A stretch of DNA of 19,955 nt from the NCBI GenBank assembly GCA_964247295.1, contig CAXTTV010000080.1, positions 1-19,955 of the forward strand. The letters run 5' to 3'. Origin of the DNA: CAXTTV01 sp964247295 (GTDB lineage: Bacteria > Chloroflexota > Ktedonobacteria > Ktedonobacterales > Ktedonobacteraceae). A program made the translations under genes and the position numbers. Numbering within the stretch: the stretch's first letter is position 1; the number at the start of each line of letters is the position of its first letter. Shown piece by piece: positions 1 through 7,981 of this stretch. The notes under the pieces were generated by a model. That model had not been told where the DNA came from. It made no database searches and saw only the letters and a program-made list of their open reading frames with translations.

Positions 1-67
1 CTACACATACTGCTCTCCCACAACGACACTGACCAACGGTGAATGTTCCACATTGAATACACTTCAT
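1..67 (-). CDS. N-terminus of a Cys-rich (zinc-ribbon-like) protein, cut by the window edge
   Basis: An ATG at 65-67 on the minus strand follows a clear GGAGG Shine-Dalgarno site by 6 nt and opens a frame that stays open to the window edge, 22 complete codons. The residues begin MKCIQCG and contain a C-x2-C pair followed by a C-x-C pair and another Cys, the spacing of a small zinc ribbon or rubredoxin-like knuckle. It lies 62 nt downstream of the smc stop on the same strand, so it is probably the next gene of that transcript. Function cannot be assigned from 22 residues. A chance short frame is possible, but the Shine-Dalgarno site and paired cysteines argue against it. Confidence 0.45.
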   Translation of the reverse strand, partial: MKCIQCGTFTVGQCRCGRAVCV

Positions 68-129
68 CTCATCCTCCACAAACTACGTACAACCTGTAGC
101 ACAGCCTACGACTATCTGCTTCCTCTATG

Positions 130-3100
130 TCACTCGAGTTTCCCTGATGTGGGCAACGATAACTGCGTTGCCCTGGGCATGGTGTCTTCAAATCGTATCG
201 AGAGTAGACGCGAGATGCTGTCCCCTCCCATCGAGACTCCATACACCGCCTGGGCCGCTGTCATCGTGACCCGATTATGCGTGATGACGATAAATTGTGT
301 CCGCTGCGATAGCTTCTTTAAAATTTCACAAAACCGTGTGACGTTGGATTCGTCTAATGCCGCATCAACTTCGTCTAATAAACAGAAGGGGGGCGGGTTG
401 ATTTCTAGCAATGCAAATAATAGGGCCGCTGAGATCAAGGCTCGCTCCCCTCCCGATAACAGAGAGAGGTCTTGCACTTTTTTGCCCGGCGGTTGGACGA
501 TGACTTCAACACCACTTGGCATACTGCTCATCAATTCGGTCTTCTCTTTGTGATCAGCAACCTTGCGGTCTTGCTCTTCCTCACTAGCACGGGCGGCTAT
601 TAATTCCAGACGTGCGCTCCCTCCATTAAAAAGGGTGATGAAATGCTCCCTGAACCGGGCATTGACGGCTTGAAAGGTCTGCTCAAACTGCTGGGCCATG
701 CTGGCATCAAGCTGTGCTATGATAAGCTGCAATTGTGAGGTCGCTTGCTCCATGTCCGCTACCTGACTACTCATAAATGCGTATCTCGTCCTGGCTTCTT
801 CGTACTGCTGGGGCGCGTCAGGATCATATCCACCCAGCAATTTCAATCGACTTCGTAATCCTTCAACTCGCCGGCGCAACTTTTTGAGATCCTGCTCTTC
901 CGCTTCTGTAAGCTCCTGAGCTGCCTCTGTTAAAAACCCTAGATCTACTTGATCCCCTTTGTTATCCCGCTCTTCCTTTAACGGTATGTAAACCACTAAC
1001 TCTTGAGGATCAACGATCCCCATCTCTTCCTGTAACTGACTGAGTAGCGTCTCTAAGGCGTCTCGGGCTTTCTGACTCTCTAATAAGCATTTTCGATAAT
1101 TCACTTCTAGCTCGGCCATGCGCTTGTGCAACTGTTGCGTCCGCTGATCTACTTCTATAATCCTCTGCTCTACATCCCCTACCTGACCCTCTGCTTGCTG
1201 TACATTTTCCCCATATACCTTCACTTGAGCTCGAATTTGCTCCAATTCACGCTTTCTTTGACTAATTACAAGCTCTAACCCAGACCTCTGCTGCTCGAAC
1301 TCTTGCATCCTGGCCTTCTGCCGATCTACACCGCTCCGTAGCTCCCCCACTTGACTTTGCAGTCCTTGCAATTGCTGTCGCAGTGTCCTGGCTTCCTGAC
1401 GCTTTAAGGCTACTGCGGTCCTACTCTTCCCTAATTCTTCCTGTTGCCTTCGATAGGTAGCTCCACGCTCCTCTACATCTAATTGCAAGGATTCTACTAA
1501 TCCCTCTAGTTCACGTTGCTTTTTTTCGTGATTGGCTACTCGCTCTTGCACTACTTCTACTTCTTGCTCTAAACCCTGAATCTCGTTGATAAGCTGCTGC
1601 TCTACTGAACTGGCAAGTCTGAACTCTGTTTGCGCTCTCTCTTGTTCCCTTTGAATGTTATTTACGCTCCGATGTAGTTCGTTGAGCTGCGCTCCCAACC
1701 GTTGTAAATCTTTCTCTATACGGCTAAGATCTCTTTTTCGCTCTTCTTGTATGCGCCCACTTTCTCCTATCTGCTGATTCAAGTTCTCAATCCCTGTTAT
1801 ATACTTCTCTAACTGCTTCGGAAGCTCTTGTAGCTCTCGTTCGTAAACCAGAAATCCTTGCTGCAATACCTCTTTGCTATTTCCTCCTGAAAACCAACCT
1901 TCTCGATGCATGACCTGACCTGCTATGGTAACAGCTCTCTCTATTAACAATCTATCATGTCGAGCGCTCCGCTCCAGTATTCGTCCGGCTCCCTCTAAGC
2001 TCTCGACGATGACGATCCCTCGGAGTAATCTCTGAAAAAGGGGGCGCAAACGCTCCTCACACTGCATGTAGTGCGAGGCGAAATATAATGGCTCTTGTAT
2101 GATGGGATGGATCGCTCCCAGCCGCTGGAGTCGCTCCTCTTCATTCTGTAAAGTTCCTTCCTCCACCCCCTGAAGCCAGATGATGATGGCTTTACCCGCT
2201 CCCATACTTTCCAAATACTCCAATCCACTTTGCGCATCTTCAAAACGTTCGACGACAACCGCTTGTAAACGCGTTCCCAGCGCGGCTTCTAAGGCTCTCT
2301 CCCATCCCGGCTCTACGATCCCTAGCTGAGGTACTGGCCCCACAATTCCTGCGATCTTTCCTTCCGGAGCTCTTAGCAACCCACGCACACCATCGTTATA
2401 TCCACTAAGGTTCTGTCTCCAACTTTTGAGCATCTGTAACCGATCCGCTACTCTTCGCCTTTGCCTCTCTTCTTCTTGTAGCTCTGCCTTTCGATTCTCT
2501 ATCTCCTGCTGCGATCCGCTAATCCTTGCTTGGAGATTCTGCTTTTTCTGGAGTAGTTGATGTTCTTCTCTTTTCACTGTCTCCAGTTGCTGACTCTGCT
2601 CTACCAGCCGCGCCTCTAGGGTTTGTAAAACTTGCTTCGATTGCGAGATGGCTTCACGCCGACTCGCTAGTGCTCTATTGCGCTCTCCAAGATGCTTCTG
2701 CTGACGCCCCCAATCTGTCTGGCTCGCTCCCAATCGCGCCTGTACTTGAATAAGATCGTTTTGCGTCGCTCTTAATCGACGCTCATCCATCTCATATTCT
2801 TTCTGAAGCCGCCCAATCTGTTGCTCCTGCTCCGCTAATCTCACGGAGATTTGGTCTACACTCTCGTCCGCTTGATCACACTGCTCTTCTAAATCTATCG
2901 CTCTCTGCTGAGTGCTGATCAAGCTCTCCCGCAATTGCCGCTCTACCTGCTGCTGGCTCTGTCTCTGTCTCACTAACCCTGTCAGACGCTCTTCACTGAC
3001 CGCCAGATCCCGTTCGATCTGCTGGGCTTCACCAGACGCTTTACTATACTGCTGTCTGGCCGCTTCTATCCTCTCTTGAAGCTGCTGTCGCTGTCCACGC

Positions 3101-3915
3101 AAAAGGTTGGCTCGCTCATTCATCTGTTGAACAGCCTTCTCCTGCTGATCAACCTGAAGTGCCTGCACCTGTTCCTTTCTAACGGTCTGATCCCTCTGCG
3201 CCTGAAAACGCCGCCACTGTAAGGCATACCAGGAAAGTAACACTTCTTGTAGCTCTGTATTCAATTGGGTATGTTCAGCGGCCCGTCTGGCCTGCTCCGA
3301 TAACGGTTGAAGGCGCGGCTCTATCTCGCTGATAATATCGCGCAGCCGCTCCAGGTTGATCTCGGTCTGCTTCAACCGGTTCTCTGCATCTGTCTTCTGT
3401 ACCTGAAAGGGCCGAATACCAGCCGCATCCTCAAATAAGGCCCGACGCTCCTCTGCCCTCAAACTTAGCGCCTGATCAATCAATCCTTGCCCTACGACGG
3501 TGTAGGAGTCTGCCCCGATCCTCGCCTGCGCTAGCAGTAAGATAATATCTTTCAATCGAACTTTCTGCCGATTAATGAGATATTCGTTCTCACCAGATCT
3601 ATAACTCCTCCGCGTAATGGTGATCTCGCTGTAATCAGATGGCACCCAACCCGAGCTATTATCTAGTGTCAGGGAAACCTCTGCCATCCCTAATGGTGCC
3701 TTTCCATGACCACCCACAAAAATAATGTCGTCGCTTTTCTTCCCTCGCAACTGGCGCATGCTCTGCTCACCCAATACCCACCGCATTGAGTCGGCAACGT
3801 TGGATTTCCCCGATCCATTCGGCCCCACTACGGCTGTGATACCAGGACTAAAATCTAGAAAGGTTCGCAATGCAAAACTTTTAAAACCTAATACTTCCAG
3901 ACGTTTAAGATACAA
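130..3915 (-). CDS. smc: Chromosome segregation protein SMC
   Basis: Structural maintenance of chromosomes ATPase, the core of bacterial condensin, which homodimerises and loads on DNA with ScpA and ScpB to organise and segregate the nucleoid. The 1261 residues show the full architecture: N-terminal ATPase half with Walker A GPNGSGKS at 31-38, Gln/Glu/Arg-rich coiled coil from about 165 to 500, a globular Gly-rich hinge at about 505-670, a second coiled coil, then the C-terminal ATPase half with the signature LSGGER at 1153 and Walker B FCLLDE at 1177-1182. Length is normal for the family (about 1150-1250). The start codon is TTG at 3913-3915, 8 nt after a strong AAGGAAGG Shine-Dalgarno site; no better ATG exists nearby. 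scpA and scpB are not adjacent. Confidence 0.97.
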   Translation of the reverse strand: MYLKRLEVLGFKSFALRTFLDFSPGITAVVGPNGSGKSNVADSMRWVLGEQSMRQLRGKKSDDIIFVGGHGKAPLGMAEVSLTLDNSSGWVPSDYSEITITRRSYRSGENEYLINRQKVRLKDIILLLAQARIGADSYTVVGQGLIDQALSLRAEERRALFEDAAGIRPFQVQKTDAENRLKQTEINLERLRDIISEIEPRLQPLSEQARRAAEHTQLNTELQEVLLSWYALQWRRFQAQRDQTVRKEQVQALQVDQQEKAVQQMNERANLLRGQRQQLQERIEAARQQYSKASGEAQQIERDLAVSEERLTGLVRQRQSQQQVERQLRESLISTQQRAIDLEEQCDQADESVDQISVRLAEQEQQIGRLQKEYEMDERRLRATQNDLIQVQARLGASQTDWGRQQKHLGERNRALASRREAISQSKQVLQTLEARLVEQSQQLETVKREEHQLLQKKQNLQARISGSQQEIENRKAELQEEERQRRRVADRLQMLKSWRQNLSGYNDGVRGLLRAPEGKIAGIVGPVPQLGIVEPGWERALEAALGTRLQAVVVERFEDAQSGLEYLESMGAGKAIIIWLQGVEEGTLQNEEERLQRLGAIHPIIQEPLYFASHYMQCEERLRPLFQRLLRGIVIVESLEGAGRILERSARHDRLLIERAVTIAGQVMHREGWFSGGNSKEVLQQGFLVYERELQELPKQLEKYITGIENLNQQIGESGRIQEERKRDLSRIEKDLQRLGAQLNELHRSVNNIQREQERAQTEFRLASSVEQQLINEIQGLEQEVEVVQERVANHEKKQRELEGLVESLQLDVEERGATYRRQQEELGKSRTAVALKRQEARTLRQQLQGLQSQVGELRSGVDRQKARMQEFEQQRSGLELVISQRKRELEQIRAQVKVYGENVQQAEGQVGDVEQRIIEVDQRTQQLHKRMAELEVNYRKCLLESQKARDALETLLSQLQEEMGIVDPQELVVYIPLKEERDNKGDQVDLGFLTEAAQELTEAEEQDLKKLRRRVEGLRSRLKLLGGYDPDAPQQYEEARTRYAFMSSQVADMEQATSQLQLIIAQLDASMAQQFEQTFQAVNARFREHFITLFNGGSARLELIAARASEEEQDRKVADHKEKTELMSSMPSGVEVIVQPPGKKVQDLSLLSGGERALISAALLFALLEINPPPFCLLDEVDAALDESNVTRFCEILKKLSQRTQFIVITHNRVTMTAAQAVYGVSMGGDSISRLLSIRFEDTMPRATQLSLPTSGKLE

Positions 3916-3964
3916 TGCGCTGGCCTTCCTTACTCACGGTTGAGCTCACTTTTATCATGCTCAG

Positions 3965-3970
3965 ATTATA
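3965..3970 (-). promoter_or_regulatory. Candidate -10 box for smc
   Basis: A perfect TATAAT on the minus strand lies about 50 nt upstream of the smc TTG start. The position 17 nt further upstream is not a good match to TTGACA (ATATTC), so this is a -10 candidate only. It sits between the end of the ArsB pseudogene and smc, so smc probably has its own promoter. Confidence 0.35.
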
Positions 3971-4066
3971 TAGTTCGGTTCCTGTCAGAATATTCCGATG
4001 ATATCATAGACCGACAAGACCGTCGAGCAGCCTGTACTATCGCTATGGATGTCTTTGGGTAATCTT

Positions 4067-4874
4067 CTATACCAATAACCAGATAACTAACGCTCCTATC
4101 CCTAGCATCAATGGCGTTACAATCATTCCTACTTTGAAGTAATCAAGTCCTGAAACTTCTATGTTCCTCTGGCGCAAAAGCAAAAGTCAGAGCACAGTTG
4201 CTAATGATCCCACTGTGGTTAGGTTGGGTCCTAGATCACAGCCAAAAATGCTGGCGGCGATAAAACTATGCTGTATCACTAACGGGGATTGCTGAATTCC
4301 TTTCAATGACGAGTTGAGGACAACTGCCATCGGAACATTGTTGATGATGTTTGTTCCAAGGGCCGAACCAAATGTCCCAACAAAGACGGCTCCAAAACTG
4401 CTCCCCCCCGATAATGATAATAACACCCGACCAAACTTCGTTGTTAGTCCGGTACTTTCAAATGCTTGCACAATGATAAACATTCCTATGATGAATCCAA
4501 AAATAGGCCAGGAAATTTTCTTCCCTACTGACACCAGGGTTGCTTGCCTCCAAAACCACGCTCCACTCAATAAGAAGCATGCTCCACTTAATGATACTAA
4601 GGATAATGGTATCTGCCATGCAGAGGCTATTATATATGCAACCGCTATTAATCCCAGAAAAAAAGAGAAAGGTGTTCCAGTCCCCCAGTAGCGTATTGGT
4701 AACTTCTATCGGACCGATTAGACCCAGTACAAGTAAAAGCGCCGCCCCTATCAATGCAGCACTGGCCTCCGTGATTTTCCAGGGTCGGACCATGATTCCT
4801 AACAATGCGGCGATTGTAATCGCAGAAATAAAAATCGTCTTGACAACTGCGGATATATGAAATAAAAGCAGCAT
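4067..4874 (-). pseudogene. ArsB/SLC13-type anion transporter pseudogene (frameshift, internal deletion, nonsense codon)
   Basis: Remnant of a polytopic membrane transporter of the ArsB/NhaD/citrate-transporter superfamily. The N-terminal piece from ATG 4874 gives two hydrophobic segments ending LLGDWNTFLFF. At a run of seven A (4658-4664; seven T on the coding strand) the frame shifts by one base; in the next frame the protein resumes as FFLGLIAVAYIIASAW and then WPIFGFIIGMFIIVQAFESTGL and GTNIINNVPMAVVLN, which are late-family motifs. A TGA at 4187-4189 stands where Trp is expected, after LATVL; the frame then continues LLLLRQRNIEVSGLDYF and ends with hydrophobic residues at a TAG (4067-4069). 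The whole remnant encodes about 269 residues against roughly 420-430 for the family, so about 130-150 residues are missing between transmembrane segment 3 and the second half. It starts 23 nt after the formyltransferase stop, so it was once the second gene of that operon. Confidence 0.85.
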
Positions 4875-4897
4875 GGCTACCCCAATCTTTATATAAG

Positions 4898-5857
4898 TTA
4901 CTCTGTATATAGTATGTGAAGCCATCCATCAGGAAAATGTACCCATTTTTGTAGTCTATTTTCATTCACGGCTAGCCTGCCTTCTACTCGGTCCTGATGG
5001 TATTCAAGCGCGTCCCAGACAACTAGGTGCTCTTCCTGACTCTGTAAAATCAATGGCCCATAAAGAGAAACTGTCCCTCTTATAAACCGATAAGCATCCT
5101 TCACGGACCAATCATCTACCTTGATAAGAAACTCTTCGCTTCCCGGCTCTCGATGATAACTACTCTTTCTTTGATCCTGCTCTATCCTTTGCTCTTTTCC
5201 TTCTACTAATCTTTTGATAACTTCTATAAGCAATCGCCCACCCATTTCAGCCGACTGCTTCTCTACATCTTCATACCTCTGCCCATCAACAAGCGATAAG
5301 GGCTCTTGTGCCAGGATCGCTCCCGCGTCTAGACGATCTACGACAAAGTGTACTGTGACTCCAGCACTGTCTGGCTCCTCTCGAAACGCCCAGAAGAGGG
5401 GATCAGGCCCCCGATTAAGTGGCAATAAAGACGGGTGCACGTTGATAAATCCATGGCGAGATACGGTAAACAGCTCGGATGGTATCCGCTTTGAGAAACA
5501 GGCGATACAGGCTACATCAGCCTGGCAGGCTTTTAATCTATCCCGAGTCTCCTGTGACCTGAGCTGCGTGACTTCCCATACAGGGATCTTTCGCCGATCT
5601 GCGATCTCTACAATGCTGGGGAAACTTGTCGTTGAAAGCAGCGGCAACCAGACCCTCGATCCCATTACTGGCTGATGCAATTGGATCGGCTTGGAAACTC
5701 TCATCGGCAAAGGATCAAGCGGGATCACTACTGCTTTAATGGTGATCCCCGCTCGCAATACTTCTTGTAACACGAGCGATGAGAAACGCCCCAACATTCC
5801 AAAAAAGAGAATACCGGGCTCAGAAATCTGGTTTTTTTGATTTGACATGGCTGGCAT
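4898..5857 (-). CDS. Formyltransferase family protein (methionyl-tRNA formyltransferase-like)
   Basis: Member of the 10-formyl-tetrahydrofolate-dependent formyltransferase family (Fmt, ArnA N-domain, GART fold). The catalytic triad of the family is visible: N139 and H141 in NVHPSLLPLNRG and D177 in LDAGAILAQE. The N-terminus (GILFFGMLGRFS) follows the Rossmann start but lacks the MGTPEFA motif of true Fmt, and the HPSLLP-RG-P motif reads PLNRGPDPLFWAF rather than PRWRGAAPIQRAI. The C-terminal 100 residues resemble only weakly the tRNA-binding Fmt C-domain. At 319 residues the length matches Fmt. It may therefore be a paralogue acting on a small amine rather than on Met-tRNA. No Shine-Dalgarno site precedes either ATG (5857 or 5848); a -10-like TATTAT lies just upstream, so the message may be leaderless. 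Confidence 0.82.
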   Translation of the reverse strand: MPAMSNQKNQISEPGILFFGMLGRFSSLVLQEVLRAGITIKAVVIPLDPLPMRVSKPIQLHQPVMGSRVWLPLLSTTSFPSIVEIADRRKIPVWEVTQLRSQETRDRLKACQADVACIACFSKRIPSELFTVSRHGFINVHPSLLPLNRGPDPLFWAFREEPDSAGVTVHFVVDRLDAGAILAQEPLSLVDGQRYEDVEKQSAEMGGRLLIEVIKRLVEGKEQRIEQDQRKSSYHREPGSEEFLIKVDDWSVKDAYRFIRGTVSLYGPLILQSQEEHLVVWDALEYHQDRVEGRLAVNENRLQKWVHFPDGWLHILYTE

Positions 5858-5869
5858 AGCGTTTATAAT
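5842..5869 (+). promoter_or_regulatory. Consensus sigma-70-type promoter for yggX and the radical SAM gene
   Basis: TTGACA at 5842-5847, a 16-bp spacer, and TATAAT at 5864-5869, both hexamers perfect. Initiation would fall near 5876, giving a leader of about 39 nt to the yggX ATG at 5915 with GGGAGA as Shine-Dalgarno site. The -35 box lies inside the first codons of the divergent formyltransferase gene. Confidence 0.8.
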
Positions 5870-5870
5870 A
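5865..5870 (-). promoter_or_regulatory. Candidate -10 box for the formyltransferase gene (minus strand)
   Basis: Read on the minus strand, the same AT-rich stretch gives TATTAT followed by AAACGCT and then the ATG at 5857. Transcription starting 7 nt after this box would begin at or one base before the ATG, i.e. a leaderless message, which agrees with the missing Shine-Dalgarno site. No good -35 hexamer is visible. Confidence 0.35.
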
Positions 5871-5914
5871 TCTGTACGAATACAAAAGAGCTACTGACAA
5901 TATGGGAGACTATC

Positions 5915-6244
5915 ATGGCACGCACTGTCTATTGTGTCAAACTTAACCGGGAGCTTCCCGGTCTGGAGCGCCCTCCTTTTCCCGGCCCCCTGGGACAACG
6001 CATCTACGAGGGCATCTCACAACAGGCCTACGATATGTGGCAGGACCAGAGCCGCCTGCTTATCAATCACTATGGCCTGAATATGGCCGATCCTGAGGCC
6101 CGTAAGATTCTCCGTGAACAGATGGAGGAATTTTTCTTCGGGCCCAGCGCGCAGATGCCAGAGGGCTGGACTCCAGAGACGGCTGGTGCCGGCGGTGCCG
6201 CTCCCAATAGCAAAGGTGGCGGCGGAGCACCGCGCCGCAAATGA
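5915..6244 (+). CDS. yggX: YggX-type Fe(2+)-trafficking / oxidative damage protection protein
   Basis: Small cytosolic protein of the YggX family, which in Enterobacteria protects Fe-S clusters from oxidation and is thought to handle labile Fe(II). Residues 1-75 align by eye with E. coli YggX along the length: ARTVYCVKLNRE with the conserved Cys6, PFPGPLGQRIYEGIS, W-Q-LINHYGLNM, and a Phe-rich helix end EEFFFG. The last 25 or so residues are a low-complexity Gly/Ala/Pro tail ending in Arg-Arg-Lys, longer than in the E. coli protein. The ATG follows GGGAGA by 8 nt and a consensus promoter at 5842-5869. Its TGA overlaps the ATG of the radical SAM gene (ATGA), so the two are translationally coupled. 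Confidence 0.9.
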   Translation: MARTVYCVKLNRELPGLERPPFPGPLGQRIYEGISQQAYDMWQDQSRLLINHYGLNMADPEARKILREQMEEFFFGPSAQMPEGWTPETAGAGGAAPNSKGGGGAPRRK

Positions 6245-7680
6245 GATCTCCAGGCCAAATTCTACTTGTCTCCTGCTATGAACTGGGTCACCAGCCTTTT
6301 CAAATGGCTTCTCTGATGGCTCTGCTTCAACAGGAAGGCTACTCTCCTCGCGCGGTAGATACTACGGTGGAGGATCTTGATGAACAAATAATTCGGCAGG
6401 CTCAATTTGTGGCGATCTCTGTCCCTATGCATACTGCCCTGCGGCTGGGCGAACAGGTAGCGCAACGCATTCGTTCCCTTAACCACCAGGCCCATATCTG
6501 CCTCTATGGCCTCTACGCTCAACTTAACGCAACATACCTTCTCAATGGTTGTGTTGACTCCACTATCGGTGGTGAGTATGAGCAGCCTATGCTCAAATTG
6601 CTCTCAAACCTTGCGATAAACTGCTCAGATTCAATCACAGGCATCAGTACATCGATGACAAGAAATATGCCTTCTTTAACACCCCCTCGCTTTGTTCTAC
6701 CAGATCGTGCTCTACTTCCTTCTCTTGAAAAATACGCTCGCCTGGAGTGGCTGGGCGAACAACGCATATCAGGATATACGGAAACTACCAGAGGCTGCAA
6801 ACATACTTGTACTCACTGCCCGATTACTCCTGTCTATCAGGGTCGCTTTTTCGCGGTCCCTGCTGAGATCGTTCTTAACGATATTCGTCAACAGGTAGCT
6901 CAAGGAGCTCAACATATCACGTTTGGCGATCCCGATTTTCTAAATGGCCCGACGCATGCACTACGCATTTTGCGTTCAATGCATCACGAGTTTCCTAACC
7001 TCACGTTTGACGCGACAATTAAGGTTGAGCACCTCCTCAAGTATCGTGACCGCTTACCAGAGATTAAAGATCTCGGATGCGCTTTTGTTGTCTCTGCGGT
7101 TGAGTCTTTAAACGACGATGTTCTTCAACAACTCCATAAGGCCCATACCCGCGCAGATGTTGAATTGCTCTTTACTTTGACTGAGGATCTAAATCTCCCC
7201 CTACGCCCCTCACTCCTTCCCTTTACACCCTGGGAAACCCTGGAAAGCTACCTTCAGCTCCTACACTTTTTTGAGGAACGTCATCTCGTCGAGCATCTGG
7301 ATCTGATCCATCTCTCAATTCGCTTGCTGATCCCACCAGGCTCCGCGATCCTCTCTCTACCCAATACTCATTCCTGGCTCAAAGATCTCGACTCGGCGAA
7401 CTACTCCTTTAGATGGCAACACCCGGACCCTCGCATGGATACCTTACAACAACAGGTGGCGATGTTGGTCGAGACAGACCAACGCCAGGGCTCCGATCCT
7501 ATCAAAACATTCTTTGAAGTTAAGTCCCTTGCCTCCTCTATGGAAGGCTACCACATCGATCAGGAAGAGGAGCTGCGCTCCTATGGCCAACGCAAAGTTC
7601 TTCCCCATCTAACTGAGTCCTGGTTCTGCTGAGCAGAGCCCACTAAGGATCAGTTAGATCCTAAACATAAACAGTTGTAG
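6241..7680 (+). CDS. CUAEP-tail radical SAM selenoprotein, with Sec encoded by UGA 7630-7632
   Basis: Radical SAM enzyme of unknown substrate. Residues 1-130 form a B12-binding-like Rossmann domain (ILLVSCYELGHQPF start, AQFVAISVPMHTAL, ICLYGLYA), without the classical DxHxxG cobalamin motif. The radical SAM core has its 4Fe-4S ligands in CKHTCTHC (C186, C190, C193), then FGDPDF and an elongator-like helical region. An ordinary translation stops at the TGA at 7630-7632 after Trp-Phe-Cys463. The frame continues Sec464-Ala-Glu-Pro and 12 further residues to a TAG at 7678-7680, giving 479 residues. I recall a family named for exactly this CUAEP or CCAEP C-terminus. A SECIS-like hairpin follows at the right distance. 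The gene overlaps the yggX stop by 4 nt, so an iron-handling protein is co-translated with an Fe-S selenoenzyme. If no Sec machinery exists, the protein ends at Cys463. Confidence 0.85.
7646..7662 (+). promoter_or_regulatory. Candidate bacterial SECIS element
   Basis: A 6-bp perfect stem AGGATC/GATCCT closes a 5-nt loop AGTTA. The loop begins 20 nt after the UGA (7630-7632). In E. coli fdhF the SelB-contacted loop begins about 18 nt after the UGA and contains G-U; here the first two loop bases are A-G with G-U at 7653-7654. This matches the published bacterial SECIS consensus of a short apical loop with a G in its first two bases, 16-37 nt after UGA. No bulged U like that of fdhF is evident. 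Confidence 0.6.
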
Positions 7681-7945
7681 GAATATGCTCGCGTCTGAAT
7701 TTCCCGACAGGGCCACTTGATTATGCCCCTGAAAAAAGCAAAATGCGCTCTTCTCTTCTACCTGAAAATAAGGATACTANNNNNNNNNNATTCACTATTA
7801 TACGCTACTGTTATCTACTTGTCCGGTCAGACGCCTCTATCCATGCGACTTCTTTCCGACCGTTCTACCAATAATTAATAGATAAAAACAAGTCTATTTA
7901 ATGAGAAAACTCTCATCTTTTTCCAATGAAGTTCACATACGGCTT

Positions 7946-7964
7946 TAGTACTATAGCAGTACTA
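7946..7964 (+). repeat. 19-bp inverted repeat upstream of the flavin operon
   Basis: TAGTACT and AGTACTA separated by ATAGC form a perfect 7+5+7 inverted repeat centred 56 nt before the ATG of the FMN-binding protein. Copies of TACTAT within it resemble -10 boxes. This is the size and position expected of a repressor operator over a promoter. No regulator gene is nearby. Confidence 0.5.
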
Positions 7965-7981
7965 TGAGAAGATCGTATATC

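Noticed and set aside
53..553. Plus-strand frame of 166 codons opposite smc
   Set aside because: It lies antisense to the conserved C-terminal ATPase end of smc, has no ribosome site, and its product resembles no protein family.
4187..4189. TGA in the transporter remnant as a second selenocysteine
   Set aside because: The residue expected there is Trp, no SECIS-like hairpin follows, and the gene already has a frameshift and a deletion, so it is a nonsense mutation.
5214..5675. Plus-strand frame of 153 codons opposite the formyltransferase gene
   Set aside because: The minus strand carries the catalytic motifs of the formyltransferase, so this is a shadow frame.
7624..7638. Inverted repeat TCTGC-TGA-GCAGA around the Sec codon as a regulatory hairpin
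   Set aside because: Five base pairs around a 3-nt loop follow from the Phe-Cys and Ala-Glu codons; bacterial SECIS elements lie downstream of the UGA, and a better hairpin is there.
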